Source: Imbricaverruca yamaguchii (taxonomy: Eukaryota; Arthropoda; Thecostraca; Neoverrucidae). Taken from it: a stretch of 64,000 nt of DNA. Where the stretch lies: positions 3,660,501 to 3,724,500 of the forward strand of contig JAOTOL010001656.1 in NCBI GenBank assembly GCA_034440575.1, in the 5' to 3' direction. The stretch's first letter is position 1, and each line of letters begins with the position of its first letter. Under the pieces are notes generated by a model that worked only from the letters and a program-made list of their open reading frames with translations, searched no databases and had not been told where the DNA came from. Shown in pieces: positions 48,372 through 59,637 of the stretch. The translations under genes and the position numbers were made by a program.

Positions 48372-49237
48372 CGGGCCAGGTCACTGTACCGGCCATTCCG
48401 GCCTGCCAGGTCACTGTACCGGTCATGCCGGCTTGCCAGGTCACTGTACTGACCATTCCGGCCTGCCAGGTCACTGTACCGGCCATTCCGGCCTGCCAGG
48501 TCACTGTACCGGTCATGCCGGCTTGCCAGGTCACTGTACCGGCCATTCCGGCCTGCCAGGTCACTGTACCGGTCATGCCGGCTTGCCAGGTCACTGTACC
48601 GGCCATTCCGGCCTGCCAGGTCACTGTACCGGTCATGCCGGCTTGCCAGGTCACTGTACCGCCCATTCCGGCCTGCCAGGTCACTGTACCGGCCATTCCG
48701 GCCTGCCAGGTCACTGTACCGGCCATTCCGGCCTGCCAGGTCACTGTACCGGTCATGCCGGCCTACCAGGTCACTGTACCGGTCATGCCAGCCTGCCAGG
48801 TCACTGTACCGGTCATGCCAGCCTGCCAGGTCACTGTACCGGTCATGCCGGCCTGCCAGGTCACTGGACCGTCATGCCGGCCTGCCAGGTCACTGTACCG
48901 GCCATTCCGACCTGCCAGGTCACTGTACCGGTCATTCCGGCCTGCCAGGTCACTGTACCGGTCATGCCGGCTTGCCAGGTCACTGTACCGGTCATTCCGG
49001 CCTGCCAGGTCACTGTACCGGTCATGCCGGCTTGCCAGGTCACTGTACCGGCCATTCCGGCCTGCCAGGTCACTGTACCGGTCATGCCGGCTTGCCAGGT
49101 CACTGTACCGGCCATTCCGGCCTGCCAGGTCACTGTACCGGCCATTCCGGCCTGCCAGGTCACTGTACCGGCCATTCCGCCCTGCCAGGTCACTGTACCG
49201 GTCATGCCGGCCTGCCAGGTCACTGTACCGGTCATGC
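48372..49237. repeat. 30-bp minisatellite with alternating 60-bp dimers
   Basis: About 29 units of 30 bp made of GGTCACTGTACCGG plus a variable CCATTCCGGCCTGCCA or TCATGCCGGCTTGCCA. The two variants alternate strictly over 48430-48660 and 48950-49130, giving a 60-bp dimer; other parts are runs of one variant. A one-base deletion at about 48868 shifts the phase of downstream units. Open frames on both strands follow from the unit length. Confidence 0.92.
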
Positions 49238-50014
49238 CAACCACCATAACCACTATGAATTAACCACGAATAAACCAATCATGCGAGTGGCAACATTTGC
49301 AATCTAAGACAGCACGAACTAAGACATCTAGCGCTGAATGGGCTCTATTAAGCATTCTATATCACACAACCCACAGCAACACAACACTTTGGCCAAAGTC
49401 CCTGTGCCATATCAGAGTGAGTGGAGGAGTGATGAAACAGGCATGTCGCCATTTTCCCTCAGCAACACACCAACGAGCCGATGGAAAGCTGGAGCAGAAG
49501 TTTTGACCTGCGCCTGATTCTCAGTCGCGATTGAGTGTATGAGCACGGCTTTTCGAGTCCACAGTTAGGCGGCGCCAGCTTTGCTCAAATCGGCTGTTAA
49601 GCAGCAAGACAACGAATACCTACTTTCCTTCATGGCAAAACAAGAGTTTTGTACAATTTCACCAAAGTAACCTTCAATATGGCTTTTATTGTTTCAATTT
49701 CAATATTCGTTAGAGCTTATTCGTTGGCTGATATGAACAATGACAGGCAGAGTTCGCTCGTCTCAAAAGACATCAGACATTTGAGAGCTGCTATATTTCA
49801 TGCTTCAGTTGTTCAGGAAGGACTATTGTGCATTCGGGCACCATTGTCCACACAATAAACTAGAAGTCGATACAAATATACGCAGTATCACATGGCGTAC
49901 TCCACATTTTAAGTTAAATTGATAATCTTGTTCAGGTGCACATGAGTTAAATCAGCATCGTGGATTCTCTCATGTATCTCAAACTTGAAAACGTACATCC
50001 ACACATTTATGGCG
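49238..50014. other. Intergenic with one tiny ORF of doubtful status
   Basis: Mostly unique DNA. The only noticeable frame is the small one described at 49679-49858. Confidence 0.35.
49679..49858 (+). CDS. Doubtful 59-residue ORF with hydrophobic start
   Basis: Starts at 49679 with MAFIVSISIFVRAYSLA, which resembles a short signal peptide, and continues with a polar segment. The stop codon overlaps an AATAAA at 49854-49859, which would leave too little room for normal cleavage if it were the poly-A signal. No family is recognised and no cysteine pattern of known secreted peptides is present. It may be chance. Confidence 0.12.
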   Translation: MAFIVSISIFVRAYSLADMNNDRQSSLVSKDIRHLRAAIFHASVVQEGLLCIRAPLSTQ

Positions 50015-50091
50015 CATACCTATTGTACCATTTGTACAATAGGTATGTACAATACAATAGGTATGTACAATATGTACCTATTGTACATACC
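50015..50091. repeat. Pair of adjacent AT-rich hairpins
   Basis: First hairpin: CATACCTATTGTAC (50015-50028), loop CATTT, GTACAATAGGTATG (50034-50047), a perfect 14-bp stem. Second hairpin: GGTATGTACAATA (50060-50072), six-base loop, TATTGTACATACC (50079-50091), a perfect 13-bp stem. The stems share sequence, so alternative pairings and a cruciform are possible. I see no protein-coding or tRNA-like context. Confidence 0.85.
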
Positions 50092-50289
50092 ATACCTGAA
50101 GCGCAACACAAGGGGGGTATTACTTTAATTACGCTTAGAATGTCAGTATGCATTCACTGTCGTTGAAAACGTTTCGAGTGCATCCCCGCTGAAAAAAAAC
50201 AGTGAACGAGTCACATCTGTTGTGCATCACAATTTACAGCATAGCACGCCAAAGCCTCCAAAATTTGTTTGGTGTTCCAAATATCCAAA

Positions 50290-50480
50290 CGTCCAAACGT
50301 GAGCGCTCAAAAATTCGCATCAGAGCCCAGGTGCAGTGCTGGGCTAACAGGGGACTACAGGGACACTAAAAACTCACGCCGGGGCCTCAGTGCTCGTGCA
50401 GGGGCCCAAAAATCGCGTCGGGCTCCCAACAACTGCCAGCGAAACAGCAGGGATTCTGAGATATCCGGGCCAGGAATAAT
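50290..50480. repeat. Decayed GGGNCC/AAAA repeat, third occurrence
   Basis: CGCCGGGGCCTCA, GCAGGGGCCCAAAAATCGCG and GTCGGGCTCCC blocks recall the decayed minisatellite at 10740-11672 and 12540-12760. Confidence 0.35.
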
Positions 50481-50594
50481 TATCTGGAGCTCCCTCAAAA
50501 AGACTGCGCGTCGTAAATGGACAAATAAATCGTCGTAAATCGTCGCAAATGGACATACATACTCAATACACTACCAACTTACGTGTCGGAGTCA

Positions 50595-50815
50595 GTGTCA
50601 AATGGTTGTTTCACGCCAGTGTCAGCCGACAACACACGTCACTGTGGATGTTTCGCGCCAGTGTTAAGCTGCAACACAAGTCACAATGGATGTTTCACGC
50701 CAGTGTCAGGCGACAACACAAGTCACAATGGATGTTTCGCGCCAGTGTCAGGCGACAACACAAGTCACAATGGATGTTTCGCACCAGTGTTAGTCTGCAA
50801 CACAAGTCACAAGTG
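50595..50815. repeat. 42-bp minisatellite, five copies
   Basis: Units of 42 bp with GGATGTTTCGCGCCAGTGTC and GACAACACAAGTCACAAT, diverged by a few substitutions each. Directly adjacent to the following 34-bp array. Confidence 0.88.
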
Positions 50816-50825
50816 AGCCTTGCTC

Positions 50826-51110
50826 ACCACGAGTAGTAGGCAGCAGTAGTAGAGTCGTAACCACGAGTAGTAGGCAGCAGTAGTAGAGTCGTAACCACGA
50901 GTAGTAGGCAGCAGTAGTAGAGTCGTAACCACGAGTAGTAGGCAGCAGTAGTAGAGTCGTAACCACGAGTAGTAGGCAGCAGTAGTAGAGTCGTAACCAC
51001 GAGTAGTAGGCAGCAGTAGTAGAGTCGTAACCACGAGTAGTAGGCAGCAGTAGTAGAGTCGTAACCACGAGTAGTAGGCAGCAGTAGTAGAGTCGTAACC
51101 ACGAGTAGTA
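50826..51110. repeat. 34-bp minisatellite, eight nearly perfect copies
   Basis: Units combine CACGAGTAGTAGGCAGCAGT with AGTAGAGTCGTAAC (34 bp). Copies are virtually identical, which suggests the youngest expansion in the window, and copy number may vary between individuals. Frames on the minus strand read as leucine-rich repeats by chance. Confidence 0.93.
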
Positions 51111-53643
51111 GTAACAGCAGGAGTAAAACTACCGCCAGAGACACCTCGATGGTGGATGATGATGATGGAGACGAATGGAGCGATTTTTTCTCACCAGCTG
51201 ATAACTGCGAGGCGCCAGTCGCGCAGACTTGCGAAGAACTGGCGAGGCCAGAGCTCCAGTTTTGGCAACTTGCCCTATCGCAACGCGGACAAAAGTCACA
51301 AACACATTTCAAGGTCATTTATCGCCCCCGTACTGCTGGCAGCTGGATGATTAGATGTCTGGTGGGAGGCGTGAGAGCAGCGTGCCTTAGATACGGGAGG
51401 AGCGGATGCCGGCATGCCAGTGATATCGACGTTAGTTCTCTCCTATCCCAATACAACTGGTGTTACACCAGGTTCCACCGCGGGTGAATCTGCTACCAGG
51501 ACTGCATCCAGTGATTTGTTGCCACTTCAAGGTTGGATACAACTCGACATTGCGCATACCTACTTACTCTGTCATTTGTAGAAATCGCAATAGCAAAATC
51601 AACGCCCCTCTCTTGCGTCATGGCCGCGAAAGACTTGTCTACGACGGGAATGTACGTCTAATTGTTCAGAGCCTTCACTTTTTTGCATGTCATTGGCAGC
51701 CCAGCCGAGTGCGATTACAATTGTCAGCAGCAATCAGTGGTTTTAATCCATGTCTAAAGTCAATTTCCCCTACATGTGCTTCAATTTATTGATTATTACT
51801 GGAAAAATATCCGTTCAAAGCGAACGACTATCATGTAATATTATCATGTGCTTGTCATGTATGATGAGTACGCCAATAAAAATGCACATAAAATAAATGG
51901 GGGATCCGGGCGACATGGAGTCAGCGACACCCAGACTGATACAGGCCAGCGATTGGTGTCGTGGCCAATATATATGGCTGGGATCATGATATGGAATGAT
52001 TGGCGAAATATAGCCTAAGCAGCTGACGCGCCAAAAATTGCCACTACACACACATGACGTAAACTGAAGGTAAATAAGACATCAGGCTCCATACAACTTC
52101 CTTTTGGGTGTTTATGCTTTTATTCTTTTATACTAGCCAACAACTTTTCCCACATCAAACCATTAGTGTAAGATAACAATGCAACGCCTCAGTATCAAAA
52201 TCCTGTAAGGCAGTCCAATAATCTTATTTCATGTTCTTCGACACGAAACTAAGCATAAGATGAGAACATTATAATTGTAAATGACAACAAGACCTTGGTG
52301 AAAACTCCTAACTGGATGGATATTTGGTGCATGGATGCATTTAACTGGAAAAGAGCTCGCGAACAAAAATCAAACCACTAAGGGGATAAAATGGTGCCGC
52401 TCACCTACTGCATCATATATGAATCAGGCGATGAAATGCACAGGTTTTTTATCCAGACACATACCCTTGAATTGACCACTTCTGGGGGAGGCCCTGGTTT
52501 GGTGGCATGATTGTTTTTTTTTTGGAGGGGGGGGGGGGGCTGGATCGCACCAGTTTCATCGGCACTGGCGTTGGCCCGCCCATCAATGCAATACATATGC
52601 GGATTTGTGGTTTAAAATCGAAGATAAAATTTCGATCAACTGGTTTTGTTTGGTTAGACTAACTTAGGCTAGGTTATTTAAAGTTAGGTGAGGTTAGTGT
52701 AAATTGGCCAATTTTGTGTTAACTCAGTTCAAACGCGATTGGGAACGCAATGGCCTGAATCGATTTTGACAACACCAACATGCAGTGAGGTTGGTGTGCG
52801 TGTAGTTTAAAATCGCAGATGGAATTTAGAGTGAAAATGTCATGAGAAATCTATATTGTAGATTTAACGCGTTGGTATTCCAAACTTCAAGGGAAGTGTT
52901 TATTAGTCTGTCTGTGCGTATGTGCCATTTCTGCGCATGCTGTGCCAAAACGGCTCGGCGAATTCCGTCCAAATTTTCAGATGTTATGGGCCGGCTCGGC
53001 GGACGGGCGATGGCGCACCTCCGAGCTCAGTGTAGCGCGTGCTAGAGCTATGCGATGTCGTGAGTGGGCAGTCCGTCACAGCTATCCGGTCATGTACAAT
53101 TTGTGGGGGTGGGTGAAACGTAGCGCATGCCATGCGCTCGAGATTCGTGCGACACCTCCGTTTCTGCTCAGCATGAGACTGGGGCTCTTTCCGATGCAAA
53201 ACGCACCGACTCATATTGTCACCCGGCTGGGCTCACATCACAAGGAACGAGCGATGTGTGACACAACGGAAAGGCCACTGCGGAACATTTTCGATGGCAT
53301 TGGGTCAATGGTCTGCATATGAGCGACATCGAGATGGTGGAAGAACAGGTTGCTCCGAAATCCTCTGTCGTTAGTTAGCTTAGCGTGTAAAAATGAGTTT
53401 CTACGCGCAGATATAACCAATTTTAGTCCTTCGAATGGGCTCCATCTCAACCGACATAGCTTGCGAACCAGTGGTCCGATCGACACGAAACAGACACCCC
53501 GGTGTAGCCAAGACAATATCGAAGCTCGGCAGTACGAACGTTTTTGTCGCACGTGGCACGAGTAGCCGGTGGAGGAGTGTAAACAAAATGCGGCCCCATT
53601 CGTTGTTTTTCACTATTGGGACTGACGCTGGAAAACGCTAAAA
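51111..53643. other. Intergenic, no gene supported
   Basis: A plus-strand frame at 51149-51487 begins MVDDDDGDEWSDFF but matches nothing I know. A weak TTAGG-like stretch (GGTTAG, TTAGGCTAGGTT, GGTTAGTG) lies at 52650-52712. Around 52890-53100 and 53400-53560 several open frames overlap on both strands without a recognisable domain. Confidence 0.35.
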
Positions 53644-55018
53644 ATGAAGAACGTCGCTGCTTGCGTTACCCGGCTCCACGTGCCGGCTACACTGTTTCCA
53701 TTGACCACGGCATGCGGCATGCCGGGAGTCAGCCATCGTGACGTAGTAAGCGTCGTGATCCTTAAAACGGACTCTGCTTTCCACCTCATCAACACCCCTT
53801 TCAAATTCCAGTTTGGACAAAAGTGGCAGGCGTGCATAGCCACCAACTGTTGTGATTCCTACAATACCTTTATATTTTCCATATCGGAGATACTTTTCTT
53901 GCAAGCAAGACTGCCCCGAAGCATTGCCAAACATAATTTTTTGCTGTCTCAGGCGGCTCATTACATCGATGAATCGCCGGGTTTGCTTGAGCCAACTTCA
54001 TCGCTAAAAAATTGCATTGGAGAAAGTGCTGCTACATCAGCCAAGCTCACGTGGGAAGGATTTTGTATGCGAATATAGCTTACGCTGTATGCCTAAAATT
54101 ATTGCTGTGTTGTGAGCATGGGCATGAAATTAGGAAAAAGCAGGGCAGCTCAGATGAAATGAGGTCTGGTCTGAATACATTCTGAATACTGAATATATTC
54201 CGAAATGTAAAATTCGGCAATAGCTTCAGCTGAACGTACCATTGTGGCATTGGAAGCTTTGGGCAAGACTGCGGTAAGTGTATTCATCTAAGATGAATAC
54301 TTTATCAAGTTTGTTTTCCAGGCATTAGCGAAAGAAGTCAATGGTGTCAAACAAACTGCCAAATATGACACTGTCTTGGGTGAAACTAAGCTTTTTCGTG
54401 TCCATCAGTTCCATGTTTATGCCACTTGTTAGTATATCTTATGTTGCGTAATATCCCAAGATGCTCAGTGGATAAATGTAGCTCCTTTACGGAAAAATCT
54501 AATTTGTGGTTACTTCCCTTTTATTTAGTCTTCAGTCTCCAACGTTTTGGATTTACGAAATTACTACAGCAGTCCCCTCCAGAAAAAAACAGCTGGCCAG
54601 TACACCATCTTACCAGTATGTAGCGATGAAAAGATAGCCTATTTGCGAACGGCATTGAAGGTATATGGATACTGTACGATACACATACATATACCAGGAA
54701 CTGCGTGTACGTTATTGCGGGCCGCGGAGTTTAAGCATATGAAACACTTTGAGCGCCTCCTTACTCGTATGTCAGGAATGGTCCATTCTATTTAAGAATG
54801 CAATACTAGTCTGAATTTTAGAAAGGCACCTTGCTGATTTCGCAAACGGCAATACTCATATTTTCATATCGCATCATGCTGTACCTGCATCGCAGGGGCC
54901 AACTGGGACTACGATATGGATACACCTCCACAATGTGGAAACAATGTGGCAAGCGAGCGACAAAGAGTCGGCGGTGCTCACTTCATTGGAAAACCAGCCG
55001 ATTGAGAGCAAAAAATAA
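53644..55018 (+). CDS. Candidate five-exon gene of unknown product (332 residues)
   Basis: A chain of exons with GT-AG boundaries and matching phases: 53644-54064, 54230-54273, 54322-54427, 54536-54766 and 54822-55018, stop TAA at 55016-55018. Notable sites are acceptor TTCAG|CT and donor GCG|GTAAGTG around the 44-bp second exon, TTTTCCAG|GC before exon 3, and TC|GTATGT after exon 4. Introns are short (165, 48, 108, 55 bp). Phases run 1, 0, 1, 1. The translated text is protein-like, e.g. ERTIVALEALGKTA, YYSSPLQKKTAGQYTILP and NGNTHIFISHHAVPASQG. I recognise no family. Exon 1 is least certain: its start is an ATG with A at -3, but good acceptor-like sites at about 53812 and 53958 could begin shorter exons, and the minus strand is open there too. 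After the stop the frame stays open for 89 codons. Confidence 0.35.
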
Positions 55019-56638
55019 CACTCCGGAATCAATCAACATATTGGTTCGGCGCCGAAAAACTTTGTCGCGTGTCAGACAGATTTTCAGATCGAGAGCATTT
55101 TCTGCCGCAAGGCTGAAACTAGGCCGCCTGGGGAGGCACGGCGTCGAAAAAGTGTCGTACATTATGGTCTCGCAGAGAACGACGAAAAACACAATTGGGT
55201 CTCCGAGTATCACCTGTACGGGCGCCGGTTTGTTAATGGAAGTACAACACAGCTGGTGCCATACAGGCGGCTCGGGTGTGTTTTGTGACGGTGCACGACA
55301 GCTAGCTCCGCTCCATATCCTATCTCCCGACTGTGGCACCACCGCAGAGTGTCCGCCAGCAGCCGGCGGCGCGCTCGTGTTCTAGCCGGCTGACCACTTC
55401 GACCCTTAACGTGTTGGTTGATACTGCGGTGCAGCGTCGTCGGGACAAGACAGTGTACACTGAGTCAGATGTGAGAAACGTATATATTCTCTGAGAATAG
55501 CAGACGTTATCATTTTCCCTGTTTAAATCCGACCACACGAAACGAACACCCTAGTCGAGATATGCTGAGAACACCATTCGCAGAAGAGAATGCCAGCGCG
55601 TTGAGGATTACCGGTGTACACATGTGAAACCTCTTTCAAGGCTCAAGAAGGAGAATATGTTTTGGTCTCAAGCGAAAACAGTCAGACTGAGAATAGCAAT
55701 TGGTCTCAATTTTAACAGCTATGCTCAATTGAGACCAGACACAAGTGTCACTCTGATTCTTCGTGGGTTGTAAATGTACTCGTGTAAAACCACTTCAAAG
55801 TCTCATCAAGCACAGAGTTGTATTCCCGCTGAAGCCAGTTCACTTGAGAACAGCTATTAGTTTGAAAATTCGAAGCTATTGCTTAAGTAAGTCTAGTTTC
55901 AAATTTCACGCGAGCAACAAATGCCTGAGAGTGGTTATTGGTATAAGTCTTTCGCTGTTCTGATATCAAACTTCTTTTAGGTGTAGATATACGTTTTGTT
56001 TTGTAATCAGTGTTGGTTTTGGCATCAGCATTGTCATAAAACAGGAAAACAGGACAGATGAACAGTTGTCCTTTTCCAGTGCGACATGGCATTCCTTTAA
56101 TTTACAGCTCTAGAGTGTTGCACGTTTATCGCCAGCGTCCTCTGCTACATTGCCGCTCATCGCTGCCTCAGAGGATGCTGATGTGCAAAGGCATGCCTTT
56201 GCATAAAATAACATTGTCGTTTCCATTTTCACTACGCCACTCGTAGACAACAATCCTGGACTCGGACATATGCCGGGCATACCGTTGACCTGCCCAGGCA
56301 TAAAGGAGACACCGAGAGCTCCAAGGACTTGGCCGAATGTAAGTTCAGGTAGAACGCAAATTCTCTGTCCGTTTCTTTTTCACGCCGCGCTCTGGGCCTG
56401 CTTATCCCCAGATACGTTGGAACAGCCCATAGGATAGGAGTAATAGGAGGAGAAACCTGCCACAGATATGGTCTCTGCCATCGCCCAACCGCCTTCAACC
56501 GTGACTGGACTGTCGGAGAGTGCTAATCGGCAGCTGGAGACAGTTCAGTCAGAATGTGAGAAAATGTCAGACAGTGAGAATCCCAGCTAAGGTGCTTGTC
56601 GAGCAGGATACCTAACACTTTAACGGTGGGACGTAGCC
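55019..56638. other. Intergenic, open frame after the candidate gene, otherwise nothing
   Basis: From 55019 the frame of the last candidate exon is open to a TGA at 55286-55288 and still reads protein-like. Beyond that the DNA is unique, with loosely repeated phrases such as GAGACCAG and GAGAATAGCAATT near 55660-55860. No element is recognised. Confidence 0.35.
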
Positions 56639-57969
56639 CAGTGATTGCAGTCCGAAGTGTGCAGATGATTATGGAGAACAATGGTATGTTGAAGTGCATA
56701 GCATTATAGCCCTTTAAAAATCGTTCTACAGCTGATTGCCCTGCTTCCTTGCATTATAGATATGGTCAATTGCAGGGCGGCAAATTCGACAGCTCCAAAA
56801 TGTCACGCCTTTAGCGGCTACTAATAACTTGTGCAACGATAGCTACATTGAAGAGGGGGTATTCAAATACGTTCTGCTTCCTGAACCTTTGCACCTCTCC
56901 CGTGTCTTGTTGAGCGCGTAAATATCAAAAAGATAGCTGTATTTGTAGACAATCAACCTTCTCTAACGAGAAACGAAGTTCCGATTGCGCAGTAATCCCG
57001 ATTATTTGTGTAAGCATCAGCCGAAGTCCACGGGCATCGTTTTCAGGCTTTCGAGGGTAGACGGCTTAAGAAAACCGTTATGAAGTGACCTCCGATATAC
57101 TTCGCAATTGCATCGGTATTTTTAGCGGTTACTCATAACTTGTACATCAACAGCTAAATTGAAGCCTTGTTATTTTGTGCGCTCATGTTTAATTGCGCTC
57201 ATATGCGTTAAACAGCGTCTTCATTGGGGTATAAAAGTGTTTGATAAACAACACAGACGGTTTTCCGTCTGCTCCCCGAACCGAACAGCGGTGTTCGGAA
57301 AACAGCACATATTGCAAGGTTGCACTTTGCCCGCAAAGTTGCCCTTTGTAAGGGTGGATCCAGTAATTATTATTGGGGAAGGGCGCAGGAGAAAAAATCG
57401 ACAATTTAGGTTGGAAAGGTACCCCTTCAGTAAACTTCAGCGTACCACTCTCCCACTTAGCGAATGCTTCCGCCGAAGGCGACCCTCCGAGGAAATGCGC
57501 CCATTTCCCCAAGTATAATTACTGCTTCTGCCCTTGCCAAGTACAACCTTGCGGGCTTTAAATGCTTAAGTCTGTGCTCAGAATTCAACACACGATTAAT
57601 TTGTTTTGGCAGGCGCAGATACATGTGCCGTATTGCGAACACCGCTGCTCAATTTGAAGAACACGCAGAAAATTGCCTAGCACTAGTATACCCCAATGAA
57701 GACGCTATTTAATATATTTGAACCAAGTAAAGCACTGTTGCACAAAGTCAGAGGGCTTCACTGTAGCTGTAGTTGCACAAGTTAATAGTAGCCGCTAAAG
57801 GCGTGACGTTTTGAGCTTTCGAAATTGCCACCATGCAATTGACCAGATCTATAATGCAAGCATGCACAGTGGGCAGATATAGCCAATTTGCTATAGGAAT
57901 ATTATGACATGCGATTTAACTTACCATTGTTCTCCATAATTATCTGCCCTCTTCAGGCTGCAACCACTG
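56639..57969. mobile_element. Foldback-type element, 1.3-kb imperfect palindrome
   Basis: The outer ends pair: CAGTGATTGCAG at 56639-56650 with CTGCAACCACTG at 57958-57969. Pairing continues inward: ATTATGGAGAACAATGGTA (left, about 56669) with TACCATTGTTCTCCATAAT (right, about 57922); GTCACGCCTTTAGCGGCTACT with AGTAGCCGCTAAAGGCGTGAC; AGCGTCTTCATTGGGG (57214) with CCCCAATGAAGACGCT (57691-57706); and GCCCGCAA (57329) with TTGCGGGC (57549-57556). The centre is near 57440-57460. The left arm carries about 300 bp extra (about 56880-57150), including a second copy of the AGCGGYTACT...GAAG stretch. There is no transposase. Long inverted arms with little in between fit foldback or long-TIR non-autonomous DNA transposons. 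No clear target-site duplication was seen. Confidence 0.75.
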
Positions 57970-59124
57970 CGAAACTATAGCTGGGTAACTGCGGACAGAT
58001 TGCACAGCAGCGGCCGCCTTGGAGGGACGCCCTTGGATGAAAATGGACCATGAGTCCAGCACCTAGTCTCATGGTAGCCGCAAATCGATACAACTTAAGA
58101 CCTGCCTTATTCCTCATGCTGCTTCAATATGCGTCAACATGAGACCTGTCTCACGCTCGCGCATGAATGTTGAAATATGCTTACGTGGTCCATCACGCAA
58201 ATCCTAAAAATATAGGTTCTCACTGCCTAAAAACTGCACTCATTCACAACATTGAGTCCGATATTTATCCTTTCCTTAGCAACCTAACGAACATGTTCTC
58301 AACCCGTTTTTCATTGTAAGCGTTCCTTGGGAGTCCTTCGAATGGGGAGGCCTGATGACCGGTTTAAAATCTCTGACAATAATGCATCATCATCAATGGG
58401 TGACTTACCACCGACATGAGTCAGGGTCGACCATAAATATTGCCTCGGTAAGCGTGGTGCTATGACTTTGATTGCGTACAACACAATATGCTACGTGCAT
58501 CAGGATATGAACAGACTATTGACAACATATGAACTGATCCTATTGAACATAAATACTAAAAATGTGCGAGGCATAAAATCAGATCATGTTCCTTGACATC
58601 AGATCCTCTTGAACTGAGGTAGTAACAACTGGCATGAGGTAACCTGACGAGCGGAAATATCTTAGCTATTCGTATGGTGAGTATATCCTAATATGCTGTT
58701 TTCCTGAGACACCAACTGAAGAAATAGTTTGGGCTCCCCAAATTGCACAAGCTATACTGGTTACTTGCTCAAGTTGACATCAATTTGCAAGACCATCACG
58801 ACTTGCGGAATAAACAAATCAATATTGGTGAATTGACAATAGCGTAAGACGCATACCATGCACGAGAAACTGAATACAGGGTAATGGCCTGATGGTCACA
58901 TCTCAGCTGAATTATTGGAATGTCACTCAGGTCATTCAAGTCCTGGTGCGTTTTCATGGCTACAATATCTTTGATGTTTGTATGAATGCGTTTAGTATTA
59001 TTTACATTTTACCCTAACGATATCGGATCTCACACGGATGAATGATATACAGGATATGATCATGTTTGCAGTTCTTAGTCTTCTCTGCAAGCGCTGGGCA
59101 AAGCATGTTCACCATGGGTTGAAT
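57970..59124. other. Intergenic, no feature recognised
   Basis: AT-rich unique DNA with frequent stops in all frames and no RNA-like structure recognised. Confidence 0.4.
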
Positions 59125-59637
59125 CGTTGTCTAGAGCAGGGGTCGCTGCTTGGAGTAAGACTCACTGTCTGGTCGTTGTTTGGAGTGAGGGTCGTTGTCT
59201 GGAGTGGAATCATTGTGTAGAATCTGGAATTGTCTGGAGTGGAACCATTGTCTAGGGTAAAGCTCGTAGGTCGTTGTCGGGTGTGAGTGTCGTTGTCTGG
59301 AGTGGTGGTCGTTGTCTGAAGTGAGGAATGTTGTCTGGAGTAAGGAATGTTGTCTGGAGTGATGGTCGCTGTCTGAAGTGAGGAATGTTGTCTGGAGTGA
59401 TGGTCGTTGTCTGGAGTGATGGTCGTTGTCTGAAGTGATGGTAGTTGTCTGAAGTGAGGAATGTTGTCTGGAGTGAGGAATGTTGTCTGGCGTGATGGTC
59501 GTTGTCTGGAGTGATGGTCATTGTCTGGAGTGAGGAATGTTGTCTGGAGTGAGTGTCGTTGTCTGGAGCGATGGTCGTTGTATGGAGTGAGGAATGTTGT
59601 CTGGAGTGAGTGTAATTGTCTGGAGTGAGGACTCTTG
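59125..59637. repeat. 19-bp minisatellite, about 26 copies
   Basis: Units of TGTCTGGAGTGATGGTCGT or TGTCTGGAGTGAGGAATGT (19 bp) in mixed order, with a diverged left margin around 59130-59260. Variant order is irregular. Confidence 0.9.

Noticed and set aside
51149..51487. 112-residue acidic-start frame
   Set aside because: Starts inside DNA adjoining a minisatellite, has no recognisable domain and no splice support.
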